The notes under the pieces are model-generated. The model saw nothing but the letters and a program-made list of their open reading frames with translations, searched no databases and had not been told where the DNA came from. A DNA stretch of 45,509 nucleotides from Acidobacteriaceae bacterium (GTDB lineage: Bacteria > Acidobacteriota > Terriglobia > Terriglobales > Acidobacteriaceae). A program made the position numbers and the translations under genes. The stretch spans positions 1 to 45,509 of the forward strand of contig CAHJWN010000029.1 in assembly GCA_903642265.1 (NCBI GenBank), read 5' to 3'. This document shows positions 27,325 to 36,226 of this stretch, piece after piece; the stretch's first letter is position 1; each line of letters begins with the position of its first letter.

Positions 27325-27783
27325 ATGCAAACAGCCTTTACGATCCTGTCGAAGGGATGGAACGCAGACCCGAACGCTCCCGAGCCGTTGGCCAGAGTCG
27401 ACGGACATTCCCTTCACCTCACGTTCGATCTCAACTCCTACCAAGATGACTTATTCGAAGATGGAGACTGGGCTGAAATCACATTTTCGCAGTGCTCCCG
27501 CTATCGGCTAGGACCCACCAATGACGAAGGGTGGTACCGCGGTCAATGCCGTTTCAGCAAATTGGCTCCAACATGGGGAGAGTTTTACGAGGTGACTGGA
27601 GATCTGATGCTCAATGGCAAGGACCTCCACTGGAAGAATCTTCTTGGTGACTCATCGGCGAAGCACTTTTTGTTCTACTTCAGAGATGAAACATTCGAGT
27701 GTGATGCTGCTGATTGGGGTATGACCTTCCATGCAGCTCCGCGCATCGATCGTTACGCAGCTGGGCGCGAAGTAAAGTCCTGA
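27325..27783 (+). CDS. Hypothetical protein, probably co-transcribed with the gene at 26117
   Basis: ATG 27325 with GAGG five bases upstream gives 152 aa; an in-frame GTG at 27247 would overlap the previous gene. It is acidic, with clustered aromatic residues: SLHLTFDLNSYQDDLFEDGD WAEITFSQCSRYRLGPTND, EGWYRGQCRFSKLAPTWGEF YEV and HFLFYFRDETFECDAADWGM TF. The C-terminal FLFYFRDETFECxAxDW is a pattern I recall from small uncharacterised proteins, so it probably belongs to a family without known function. The order and 50-bp gap suggest that it works with the upstream protein. Confidence 0.65.
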   Translation: MQTAFTILSKGWNADPNAPEPLARVDGHSLHLTFDLNSYQDDLFEDGDWAEITFSQCSRYRLGPTNDEGWYRGQCRFSKLAPTWGEFYEVTGDLMLNGKDLHWKNLLGDSSAKHFLFYFRDETFECDAADWGMTFHAAPRIDRYAAGREVKS

Positions 27784-28029
27784 GAAACGCCGCTCACGCC
27801 AGTCAGGCGGCCCTGCCAGTTCGGGAAGAGTCTGGGGCCCCAAACTCTGCTAGTGCGACTTCTCATTACCAGCCCTAAGCAACGCTCATCTGTAGCGCCA
27901 CGCTACAGATGTATCGCTGGAGTATCCGAAAGACCACGTCAGAGGAGCAACTATGCCGGCGCTTCTTCAATTGGTTATAATCCAGACGGTATTCAGCCAA
28001 CAGCTTCGACACACCAGGTGGTGCGATTA

Positions 28030-28479
28030 ATGAGGCAGTTTAGACAAAGCTCGAGATCAGTTCTTCCACACTGCATCGGTCTCGCGTGCGTATTGTCGGT
28101 CGCTGGATGCGGGGGAAACTCCAACAATGCCTGCGTAACTGGACCTCTCTACAATATCGGCCCTCCCATAGCGGGAACGACGATTGCTGATCACAGGGCG
28201 ACACCGCCGCTGAACCAGGTTCACTTCATCGCATACTTTGGAGTGCATGGGATCTCCGGAAACTGTACGCTCCCTACAGATCTGCGAAAGCAGGTGCAAG
28301 CAACTTGGACTAGCACTGATCCTGCAGACATTATGATCGACAGCGGACCGGGGTTCAGTAATGGTACGGCAACCTGTGTAAATGCAAGCTCCGGACCAGT
28401 GACCCTAACCGCCACCTACGTCGATGCAGACTTTCCAACGCAGACCCAAACCGCGACGACCACTATGACGTGCCAATGA
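28030..28479 (+). CDS. Small lipoprotein of unknown function
   Basis: The ATG at 28030 opens a lipoprotein signal (MRQFRQSSRSVLPHCIGLAC VLSVAGCGG, lipobox VAGC). The mature part of about 120 aa (VHFIAYFGVHGISGNCTLPT DL, QATWTSTDPADIMIDSG, SGPVTLTATYVDADFPTQTQ TATTTMTC) looks like one Ig/BIG2-like beta-sandwich (TWTSTDP...A.. CVNASSGPVTLTATY). Four cysteines in the mature domain may form disulfides. It has no close neighbours. Confidence 0.65.
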   Translation: MRQFRQSSRSVLPHCIGLACVLSVAGCGGNSNNACVTGPLYNIGPPIAGTTIADHRATPPLNQVHFIAYFGVHGISGNCTLPTDLRKQVQATWTSTDPADIMIDSGPGFSNGTATCVNASSGPVTLTATYVDADFPTQTQTATTTMTCQ

Positions 28480-29075
28480 AGACCTCAACCCTAAAGAAAA
28501 GCTGCGAATGCAAGCTTTGCAATATCTAAGCAGTCGGTCTAGGGCTGGGAACCGCCAGGTAATAGCAACCGCGCGCATGGTGGCACTCTCACCGCGCGGA
28601 GGATGCTCGGAACGGCAACTTGCATGTTAATATGGCGCCCGTTCTAAGGTCCTGATAAACGCTGTTCTGGGAAGTTGAGGATGCGGCCCTCACCATCGGA
28701 ATGCAGCATTGCGCCCAGGCCATAGCTAGCGGCGGCGACAGTAGCCGAAGGTCGCTAGGCTGATTCTGAGGTTTGTCACAGGGCTAATCTTCCGGTCCAA
28801 TCGGTTGAGTCCAGGTCTAAGCACATTCTCCTTTATGCACGGTCATTCGGTCACCGCGCCGGTGCTGGTAGCTGCGCCCTGCGGCTTTGCGGTCAGAACT
28901 CACGTTCCGCGCCCTGACGGGTTTCGGCCTCCTCCTCCAGCCATGATGCCGGCCGGGTCCCCACTCCGAAAACTTCTGCTCTTGGCAACGCGGCTACGCC
29001 GCGACTTGGGAGCAGCGCACCTTGCGCCCCTTCGGGTTGTGTGTCCCGAGTGACCGGGCAAAAAGGAGAAACACC
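28480..29075. other. Non-coding or fully decayed stretch of about 600 bp
   Basis: I see no supported gene, tRNA or IS end here. The right part (28830-29060) is GC-rich and lies directly upstream of the ssb-like gene, whose leader it probably contains (AAAAAGGAG at 29060-29068). The rest gives no readable protein in any frame longer than about 30 codons. Confidence 0.5.
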
Positions 29076-29373
29076 ATGCAGACCTTCAAGACCATCACTT
29101 TCTTCGCCACCGTCAGCAACTCAGCCTCCAGCCGCACCTCGAAGAACGGCCGCAATTACACCGCCTTCGGGGTCTCCATCCTCTCCGACGACCGGCACCA
29201 GACCTTCCACTACAATGTCGTCGCCTTCGGCAAGCAGGGGTCACTTCGCTAAACCGCTGCAGAAAGGCACCTGCATTAAGCTGGTCGTGCAGGCACAATC
29301 GGAGCCCGATAACATCGCCACTCTCCCTCTTCTCACTGCAACCTTCGTGCGGCCAGTTCGATTGGCCGCATGA
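29076..29373 (+). pseudogene. ssb: Single-stranded DNA-binding protein-like gene with one extra base
   Basis: ATG 29076 follows a good AAGGAG. The text MQTFKTITFFATVSNSASSR, TSKNGRNYTAFGVSILSDDR HQTFHYNVVAFGKQG fits an OB-fold ssDNA-binding protein of the plasmid type. One extra G in the GGGG at 29237-29240 then gives a premature stop; removing it continues with HFAKPLQKGTCIKLVVQAQS EPDN and ends at 29373, giving 99 whole codons. It is shorter than chromosomal SSB and lacks the acidic tail, as often in element-borne copies. It belongs functionally with the primase gene of the same island. Confidence 0.6.
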
Positions 29374-29615
29374 AACAGCACGAAGTTAGCTCTTATTTTG
29401 AGGCTGTTGAATAGACGGCCTCAAAGGAGGCTCTCCGAGATGAACCTGGCCGAGGCGAGCCGTTCTCCCAGAAACGATGTTGACTGGCTCGTCCACCTTG
29501 GTACTTCAGGCTGCCAAATTTCCTCTTCCTTAAGCTGCGCTCTGATGGCCCTTCGCATGACTGGACATCAGCCAACAAAACAAAGCTTGACGAAGAGTTG
29601 GCATATCCGTCTCGA

Positions 29616-30215
29616 CTATCTGTAGATTGGCAGAACAATGCCGAATCGACCCGTGAAATTGTTCAGGTTGCCGCTTTGCGCATAGGTTCGAACGTATTCG
29701 CCGGGGATGATCAGCAGGCTGACGTGCTTGTTCAGCTTGAGCGTTGCGCCGCCGCCTACCGCGAAGATAGGGGAGGTTGCGATCGAGCCACCCTTTGAAT
29801 CGCGAACAATGCCGGCGTCCGCAAAGGCAAACGACGACACGGCTGCGGATAGCTTCTTTGAAAACAGGAACCCGCCAAGACGACTTTGAACATTTTCATG
29901 AGCGTTGCGGGAGGTGTTATAGGACTGGGTAAAATCTGCGAACAAAGCCAGCCATGGCCGTAAGTTGTATTGTGGTGTGGCGTAGAAGCCGTGGAGATGA
30001 AAATTCCACGGTCCGTTGGGAGCTGTCTCCGATGCCAGGTAAATGTAGCCCAGGCCAACGGCACCGACAGGACCTTTCTCAGCAGCGATCGCAGGCGGCT
30101 TCGCCGGAGAGTCTGAAAGACCGGCGGAGGGAGTGGGCGAAGCGCTTGGGAGCGCATCCTGCGCGAAGGCACCGGGCGCCATGAGGAGTGCTGCCCACAA
30201 AGGATATTTTGACAT
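29616..30215 (-). CDS. Outer-membrane beta-barrel protein
   Basis: ATG 30215 with GGAG upstream; 199 aa. A short signal peptide (MSKYPLWAALLMAPGAFAQD) is followed by a Pro/Ala/Ser linker (near 20-50) and then alternating amphipathic strands ending in aromatics: GAVGLGYIYLASE, WNFHLHGFYATPQYNLRPWL ALFADFTQSYN, QSRLGGFLFSKKL, FAFADAGIVRD, KHVSLLIIPGEYVRTYAQS and FTGRFGIVLPIYR. This fits an eight-stranded OmpA/OmpW-like barrel. It is divergent from the PQQ dehydrogenase gene. The function is unknown. Confidence 0.75.
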   Translation of the reverse strand: MSKYPLWAALLMAPGAFAQDALPSASPTPSAGLSDSPAKPPAIAAEKGPVGAVGLGYIYLASETAPNGPWNFHLHGFYATPQYNLRPWLALFADFTQSYNTSRNAHENVQSRLGGFLFSKKLSAAVSSFAFADAGIVRDSKGGSIATSPIFAVGGGATLKLNKHVSLLIIPGEYVRTYAQSGNLNNFTGRFGIVLPIYR

Positions 30216-30531
30216 TAGAAGAACTCCGAAAGGTTATCTCGAAACGCCGCGGCTGGCGTTCCTGCTGGATCTACGCTCTTTTGTTGACGCTCGCCGCTGT
30301 ATCCCTGCGCGCCGGGTGTGCAGCTGGCCGCAAACATCGGAAGAAGGGCGGAGTCGGCAAGGGAACGCTGCATAGTGTAAGGAGTAGCGGCATACGCCAT
30401 CCCTGTCTGTTCCGTTTAGGACACGCACGCAACGGAGCGGCCTACTGCCGCATTCAGAAAGACCTTCAGTGTGCCAAACAGAACACCTTGCCCCGTCGCC
30501 GTCGCCGATACTGTGCATTGGGAGCGACACA
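30216..30531. other. Divergent intergenic region between the barrel protein and the PQQ dehydrogenase
   Basis: It should hold both promoters. Overlapping frames of 60-115 codons exist on both strands, but none reads like a protein. No repeat or hairpin stands out. Confidence 0.45.
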
Positions 30532-32561
30532 GTGATCCTTTTGCGAGTGCGAAAAATCGTCAGCCTTGGAGTTCTTCTGGTTTCGACGGCAGGAATTTCC
30601 GCCGTTGCCGGCGCTCAGAGCGTGCCGGCCAGCTCCTCGGACTGGACGAGCTATGGCGGAACACCGCTCGGTCAGCATAACTCTCAGCTAAGCCAGATCG
30701 ACCAGTCGAACGTCTCGCGCCTCGGTGGGCTGTGGACATTTCACACGGGCACGACGAGCGACTTCACCTCATTCGAGGCAGCACCCATCGTCTCCGGCGA
30801 TACGCTGTACGTCACTGACCCGCATAGCAGCGTTTTCGCGTTGGACGCTGTGACCGGAAAACAGCGATGGTCGCACACGCCTGTCTATGGCGATCTGGGG
30901 AAGCTGCCGCTTTGTTGCGCGCAATCCAACCGTGGGGCCGCGGTGGGCGGTGGCATGGTCTTCGTCTCGCAGCTCGATGGAAAGCTCACCGCTCTGGATC
31001 AACGCACCGGTAGCGTTGCGTGGTCAGTCATCGTTGGGGAGCCGAGCAAGGGTTATTCGGGCACCGGCCCACCGCTCTTTCACAATGGCCGGGTCTATGT
31101 GGGGGTCGCCGGAGGAGAGTTCGGAGTTCGCGGATACTTCACGGCCTACGAGGCGTCCACCGGGAAGCAGCTTTGGCGCTTCTATACCGTGCCCCCTCCC
31201 GGAACCAAAGGACACGAGACCTGGCCTGCTGGCGACGCGTGGGAACACGGCGGAGGCGCAGTCTGGACGGCGCCCGTACTCGACGACAAGCTTGGAATGA
31301 TCTATTTCGTTACCGGCAATCCAAGCCCCGATCTCAACGGCCATATTCGCGCGGGCGATAACCTTTACACCGACTCTATCGTCGCGCTGAATCTCGCGGA
31401 CGGAACGCTGAACTGGTACTTTCAGGAGATTCACCACGATATCTGGGACACCGACCCGTCGAGCCCGCCGGTTCTCTTCGATATGGTCGTCGACGGCAAA
31501 CCTGTTGCAGCGATTGCGCAGGCGGGCAAGATCGGATGGCTGTACTTATTCGACAGGGCGACTGGAAAGCCCCTGAAGCCGATCGTCGAACGGCCGGTTC
31601 CGCAGGACGCATGGCAGCATACCGCGGCAACGCAGCCCTATGTTGAAGGTGACGCTTTCGTGCCGCAGGCCTGTACGGACCAGCTCGCCGCTTTCCCCAA
31701 TTCGGGAAACCTGTTCGCACCCGCGAGTCCGGGCCACCCGGCAGAGCGTTGCCCTGGTGGCAACGGCGGCTCGGAGTGGTCGCCCGTCTCGCATGACCCG
31801 AAGACGGGATACCTGTTCGTCTGCGGCATCGACGAGCCCCAGGTATTTGCCGTGCACGGTGCGGCTGAAGCGCCCGGAAAGGAACGTCTCGGCAGCATCT
31901 GGACGCGCGTTCCGGGAGGACATTACTCGGGTACGCTGACGGCCATGGATCCTCGAACGAACAAGATCGCGTGGCAGAAGAAGACCGATAACATGTGTGT
32001 CGGCGGGTCGCTTGCCACTGCCGGAGACCTGGTATTTATCGGTGACGGCAACGGTGAGCTGCGCGCCTACAACACTAACAATGGCGACTTGCGCTGGAGC
32101 TTCCAAACGGGGCCGGCGTCAATGCGCCTCTCATCACCTACGCCGTCGGCGGCAAGCAGTACGTCGCGGTCGCCTCTGGCGGGAACTGGCAGCTCAATTT
32201 TCCGCGCGGCGATACGCTCTGGGTTTTCGCGCTCGACGGCAAGCTGCTTCCCGTCGCGGCACAGGCCGTCGAGCCCAGAACGGTGGTTACGGTGGAAGTG
32301 AGTCTGAAGACTACAGGCTTCGTGCATTCCCGGCAGGTCATAAAGCCAGGAACGGAGATCACCTGGACCAACGACACGAAGGCCATCCAGCATGTCGATT
32401 CGCGGCTCGGCGCGTGGCACTCCGGTCCAATCGACCCCGGCGAAACGTACTCGCATATCTTTAGATTGGAAGGCACCTTCGACTATGTCGACTCGGTCTT
32501 GCCTTCGCTGCTTGGAACGATCATCGTGTCGAAGCATGCGGGAAAGGCTGGGGGGCAATAG
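30532..32561 (+). pseudogene. PQQ-dependent dehydrogenase with cupredoxin-like tail, one missing base
   Basis: Periplasmic quinoprotein of the eight-bladed propeller type. The GTG at 30532 or one at 30547 opens a signal peptide (KIVSLGVLLVSTAGISAVAG AQS). PQQ features: W-docking repeats (ALDAVTGKQRW, ALDQRTGSVAW, AYEASTGKQLWRF), the vicinal cysteines in PLCCAQSNRG near residues 128-129, and HHDIWDTDPSS near 302-312 with the catalytic Asp. One G is missing in the GGGG at 32109-32112; adding it joins SFQTG to AGVNAPLITYAVGGKQYVAV ASGGNW and gives 677 whole codons. The last 90 residues form a cupredoxin-like domain (PGTEITWTNDTKAIQHVDSR, FDYVDSVLPSLLGTIIV) in which the usual Cys, second His and Met ligands are Asp, Leu and Leu. 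There is no cytochrome c domain. The substrate is unknown. Confidence 0.82.
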
Positions 32562-32598
32562 CCGGGCAGCCACGCTCGCTCCTAAGCTCCGAGGTGCT

Positions 32599-33288
32599 TT
32601 ACAGGCCGTTGTCTGTGGAAGGTACACCCTCACAGGCTGGCGACGTAGGCCAGCATGCGCGCAAAGCCTGTAAGCCAGTTCGAATCCTTGTCTTGATCGT
32701 CCCGAGCGGCACCCCGCTTGCCCGAGCGATCTCCGCATGCGTACATCCTTCAAAGAAGGCCATTTCCAACGCTGATCTCTGTACCTCCGGGAGCCCAGCG
32801 ATCGCCGAACGTGCACGCCCGATTAGAATAAGGTGCTCAGCGTCGTCCGCGACGTTGTGAGGCATCGCAAGGGGCATATCCTCGATCGGATACATTGGGC
32901 GTCGTTGCCGAAGAATGTCGATCGAGCGATTTCTAGTGATGACGGCCAGCCAGCCACACAGGCCTCCACGTACCGCAGTGAAGGCCCCAGGGACCCGCCA
33001 CATTTGCAGGTAAACCTCCTGGAGCACGTCTTCCGCTTCGCATGGATCTCGCAGGATTCGCAAGGCGACGGAATAGACGAGCTTGGAGTGAAGGTCGAAA
33101 AGGCGGCTGAGTGCGTTTTCATCGCCCTGCTGGACTAGAGCCATCAGCAGCGAGTCTGGATAAGAAGATGAGGTATAAAGCTTGTGACTTTTCCCGGTTG
33201 CCAAATTTGCGAGCTCCGGGACAGGTGGAAATGGATCATCTTGAAATGCGTCAGGGATCATATCCGAAACAGGGAAGGTGGTTAGCAT
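32599..33288 (-). CDS. ECF-type RNA polymerase sigma factor (SigK-like)
   Basis: 229 aa from ATG 33288. Region 2 is clear (ALSRLFDLHSKLVYSVALRI LRDPCEAEDVLQEVYLQMWR), with the WLAVITRNRSIDILRQRR end of sigma-2. Region 4 follows (LPEVQRSALEMAFFEGCTHA EIARASGVPLGTIKTRIRTG LQALR). The N-terminus has about 45 extra residues before region 2. SigK-like ECF factors are normally followed by a membrane anti-sigma gene; here the next gene is the convergent PQQ dehydrogenase 37 bp away, so the anti-sigma partner is absent. Targets are unknown. Confidence 0.9.
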   Translation of the reverse strand: MLTTFPVSDMIPDAFQDDPFPPVPELANLATGKSHKLYTSSSYPDSLLMALVQQGDENALSRLFDLHSKLVYSVALRILRDPCEAEDVLQEVYLQMWRVPGAFTAVRGGLCGWLAVITRNRSIDILRQRRPMYPIEDMPLAMPHNVADDAEHLILIGRARSAIAGLPEVQRSALEMAFFEGCTHAEIARASGVPLGTIKTRIRTGLQALRACWPTSPACEGVPSTDNGL

Positions 33289-33380
33289 TATGGACGGCTC
33301 TCAAAGGTTGACAGGACGAACGAACGCCGAAGAAAGGGTCAGCGAAGGCTATACGGCGATCATCTTGTTCTGTTGGCCGG

Positions 33381-33598
33381 TTATGCAGCGCTTCCGATGC
33401 GGTTTACTTTGTCCGCCTGCGGGCCTTGCTTGCCTTCGATGATGTCGAAGTGACTTTATCGCCCTCTTTTAGGCTCTTGTAGCCGTCGAGCAGGATTGAA
33501 CTGTAATGCAGAAACACATCCGGGCCGCCCTCACGACCCACGAACCCGTAGCCTTTCCCGTTGTTGAACCACTTCACTTCGCCAGTGTGCTGTGCCAT
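33381..33598 (-). pseudogene. Cold-shock protein, CspA family, with one missing base
   Basis: ATG 33598 with AGGAGG seven bases upstream. The cold-shock domain is standard: [20 protein letters not shown] with RNP1 (KGYGFV) and DVFLHYSSI as RNP2. At 33449-33451 one T is missing: [16 protein letters not shown] replaces [20 protein letters not shown], which can be read to a TAA at 33381 after the base is restored (73 whole codons). The natural end is typical of Csp proteins, so the gene was functional until very recently, or the base is a sequence error. Confidence 0.85.
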
Positions 33599-33953
33599 AA
33601 ATTGCCTCCTATCCTTCTCGATAATCGACATCGAACCACGCCGTGATGCAGATCTCTCGGCAGCGGGTGCTTCTTACGGGAGCTTGAAGACAAGCAGTCA
33701 AACGAAGAAGTAGAAAGCTGCGCCGAACAACAATGCTAGCCTTGGCGCAATGTTCCTAGCGTTCCGCCCGGGTGGTCCCCTGTTTAGGTCGAGAACTGAC
33801 CGTACTTGCGATTCTCACGTGCGGGGAAGTTGTCGTGTGTTCTGTTTTGTATATGACATAAGAAACTTCCTGATACACAATGAAGAAGTCTGCCAGCTGA
33901 TCGTTACTGAACCAGCACGCCAAACGATCCTGTACCGAGAACGGACACGCCAA
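33599..33953. other. Divergent region between csp and the Crp/Fnr gene
   Basis: It contains the csp leader and the promoter of the Crp/Fnr gene. The frame of the regulator is open through much of it, but the sequence there (from about 33750) does not resemble the regulator family, so I read it as leader rather than coding. Confidence 0.45.
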
Positions 33954-34607
33954 GTGAGCGAATCACTGAAAAGCTTCAACGTGCTTGAGTTCCTTTCGCG
34001 CGCTGGGATCGGAAAAGCTATCCTGCCCTTCCGCCGAGGCAGCGGCATCTTTGCCCAGGGCGACACCTGCGATTCCGTCTTCTACATCCAAGAAGGAAGC
34101 GTAAAAATAAGCCTCGTCTCGGAGCACGGAAAACAGGCTACCCTGGCTCCCCTCCACGTCGGAGACTTCGTCGGCGAGGAATGTGTTTCTACCTCCCAGC
34201 CCTTCCATTCCGCTACCGCGACCGCGCTTACCGACTGCCTCGTTCTTCGCTTGTCGAAAGTCGAGATGACCCGTGTGGTGCGCGATGAGCCCAAGATGTC
34301 CGCACTCTTCATCGCCTACTTGCTGGCAAAAACGAGCCGAATGCAAGCCGATATGGTGGACCAGCTCTTCAACTCCAGCGAAAAGCGGCTTGCCCGGACA
34401 CTCCTTCTGCTTGCCAATTTTGGTAAAGAGGGTGTGACCGAAACCCTTGTTCCATCGATCAGCCAAGAGACGCTGGCCGCGATGATTGGCTGCACGAGAC
34501 CCCGGGTGAACTTCTTCCTCAACCGCTTCCGCAAGCTTGGATTCATCGAGTATGACGATCAGATTCGCGTGAAAAAGTCTCTGCTGCAAGTCATCCTGCA
34601 CGAGTAA
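33954..34607 (+). CDS. Crp/Fnr-family transcriptional regulator
   Basis: I take the GTG at 33954 (217 aa, SESLKSFNVLEFLSRAG), where family similarity starts. Cyclic-nucleotide-binding-like beta-roll: ILPFRRGSGIFAQGDTCDSV FYIQEGSVKISLVSEHGKQA, LHVGDFVGEECVS. A dimer helix follows (MSALFIAYLLAKTSRMQADM VDQL), then the winged helix with ISQETLAAMIGCTRPRVNFF LNRFRKLGFIEY as recognition part. There is no Fnr cysteine cluster, and the GE.....R.T of true cAMP receptors is not intact, so the ligand is unknown. The gene stands alone. Confidence 0.9.
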   Translation: MSESLKSFNVLEFLSRAGIGKAILPFRRGSGIFAQGDTCDSVFYIQEGSVKISLVSEHGKQATLAPLHVGDFVGEECVSTSQPFHSATATALTDCLVLRLSKVEMTRVVRDEPKMSALFIAYLLAKTSRMQADMVDQLFNSSEKRLARTLLLLANFGKEGVTETLVPSISQETLAAMIGCTRPRVNFFLNRFRKLGFIEYDDQIRVKKSLLQVILHE

Positions 34608-34837
34608 ACTTCCGCAATCATCCAAAGAAAGCAAATCGAGATCTGACCCGCTGGATTTTTCTGTTTACGCTGTCAGTTGGGCCGCGTTCCAGGAATCTTC
34701 CGGAAAGGGGCAGGCCTGATCTCTCTCTGGTGTACCAAATCGAACAGCGCGACTCCTTAAACAACGCCATGCTTGGGCCAGCTAGAACTACAGCCGGCCG
34801 TGCGGGTCGCTGATAGGTTTGGCGATCAGGTGTCGAG

Positions 34838-35095
34838 ATGATGTGCGTTGGCGGATCCAAATTAAAACGACAGTACAAGACCGCGGCAGATGATCGCGAG
34901 ATGGCGAGAGATATCCTCCTCACCTCTTCTGTCAGGCACCACAAGGTTCACGACCTTCCATTCGACGATCTAATGTTCGTTGCAAAGCAGCGGTACAGCG
35001 AGGCTCTTGTTGCGTGGGTTACGCACCGCGAAACGTGCGCAGAATGCCACGCTCTCTACGGGCAGGATGATCAAGTGCAGTTCGCGTCCGTCTAA
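34838..35095 (+). CDS. Small hypothetical protein with a CxxC motif
   Basis: 85 aa; the end VAKQRYSEALVAWVTHRETC AECHALYGQDD reads like a real protein, with CAEC as a possible metal or redox site. The N-terminal 30 residues are basic (GGSKLKRQYKTAADDREMAR). I know no family. It is 80 bp upstream of the response regulator on the same strand and may be co-transcribed. Confidence 0.4.
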   Translation: MMCVGGSKLKRQYKTAADDREMARDILLTSSVRHHKVHDLPFDDLMFVAKQRYSEALVAWVTHRETCAECHALYGQDDQVQFASV

Positions 35096-35175
35096 GGCAG
35101 TCCCCCGTGAGATAGACCCCTCACTTCACATTAGCCCCGGCGCCACCCAGTTGTTGAATGGAAAGAGAGCCACGA

Positions 35176-36066
35176 ATGTCGAGCGATCAAGCCGCCATAA
35201 ACGAATCCTCATCGGATCAAGTGCCAGCAATACTTCCAAAACTTTTACTCGTTGACGATAACGAAACGATACGATTCACACTTTCCAAGATTCTAGAGAA
35301 GGAAGGGTTCTCTGTTGCGACTGCAGGGAATGTCAATGATGCGATCAAGCTAATTGGCGATCAGTCCTTCGATGCTCTCTTGAGTGATCTGCATATGCCC
35401 GGAGCTGGAGACGGTCTCACCGTCGTCAGTGCCATGCGGCACTTCAACCCAAAGGCCGTCACCATCATCTTCTCCGGTTTTCCGGAGATGAAGGAAGCTG
35501 CCGCCGAGATCCTGCTGCAGGCGGACGAAATCCTTGTCAAGCCGATGTCCCCGCCGGTCCTGATCCAGACGATCAAGGACCGTCTCAAGGCCGGAGCTTC
35601 CAGCACCGCACGCGTCACCCAGACGGTTGCTTACATTCTGGAGCACGACACGCAGGTCACCATCGATGACTGGCTCTCCCGGGTCGATGACGAGCCTGAA
35701 GTGATCACGGTAAGGCTATCCTCAAAAGATCGTTGTGCCCATCTCCCTCACCTCTTCGCGGACCTGGTTTCTCGTCTTCGCAAGCCGCTTCCGCTGGGGA
35801 CACGTGCCCTGATTTCGCCCGCGGCGGCCGCTCACGGTCTCTGCCGACGTGAGCAGGGGTATACCGCCGCGATGATCGTCGAAGAATCGCGGATGCTGCA
35901 GGTGAGCATGTTTCAAACGCTCCAGAACAATCTTCACCAGGTGGATTTCAGCCTCTTGCTGCTGGGCGTCATGGCCATAGCTGATGAAGTCGATTCGCAG
36001 CTCGCTCAAGCGATGGCCAGCTACATCGCCGAATCGAAGATTGATCTCTTGCCGGTCGAAGCTTAA
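35176..36066 (+). CDS. Response regulator with an uncharacterised C-terminal helical domain
   Basis: ATG 35176 (296 aa). The receiver domain is complete (residues 16-135): acidic pair in LLLVDDNE, phosphorylation Asp in ALLSDLHMPG, Ser in IIFSGFPEM and Lys in EILVKPMSP. The C-terminal 155 residues are not a DNA-binding domain: VAYILEHDTQVTIDDWLSRV, LPHLFADLVSRLRKPLP, AAAAHGLCRREQGYTAAMIV EESRML and DFSLLLLGVMAIADEVDSQL AQAM. This resembles the helical RsbRD/sensor N-terminal domain type (IxxxWxxxV...GY....lv.E.r.L), which suggests signalling by protein contact rather than DNA binding. No histidine kinase is adjacent. Confidence 0.8.
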   Translation: MSSDQAAINESSSDQVPAILPKLLLVDDNETIRFTLSKILEKEGFSVATAGNVNDAIKLIGDQSFDALLSDLHMPGAGDGLTVVSAMRHFNPKAVTIIFSGFPEMKEAAAEILLQADEILVKPMSPPVLIQTIKDRLKAGASSTARVTQTVAYILEHDTQVTIDDWLSRVDDEPEVITVRLSSKDRCAHLPHLFADLVSRLRKPLPLGTRALISPAAAAHGLCRREQGYTAAMIVEESRMLQVSMFQTLQNNLHQVDFSLLLLGVMAIADEVDSQLAQAMASYIAESKIDLLPVEA

Positions 36067-36226
36067 CACGCCAAGCTACCACGTCGTCTGCACTCACCTC
36101 GGCCGCGTACATGCCCGCACCCTTCCAAGGAACTGCCTCAGGAATGAGATCGGTCATTCGGCAGAAGCGCGTGCCGGAGCCGTTCCCTCCCCCCGACCCC
36201 TCCGTTAAGAGCGGCGTGCCAACCCT

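Noticed and set aside
36067-36226. Possible small gene after the response regulator
   Set aside because: Short frames on both strands, none protein-like; treated as spacer.
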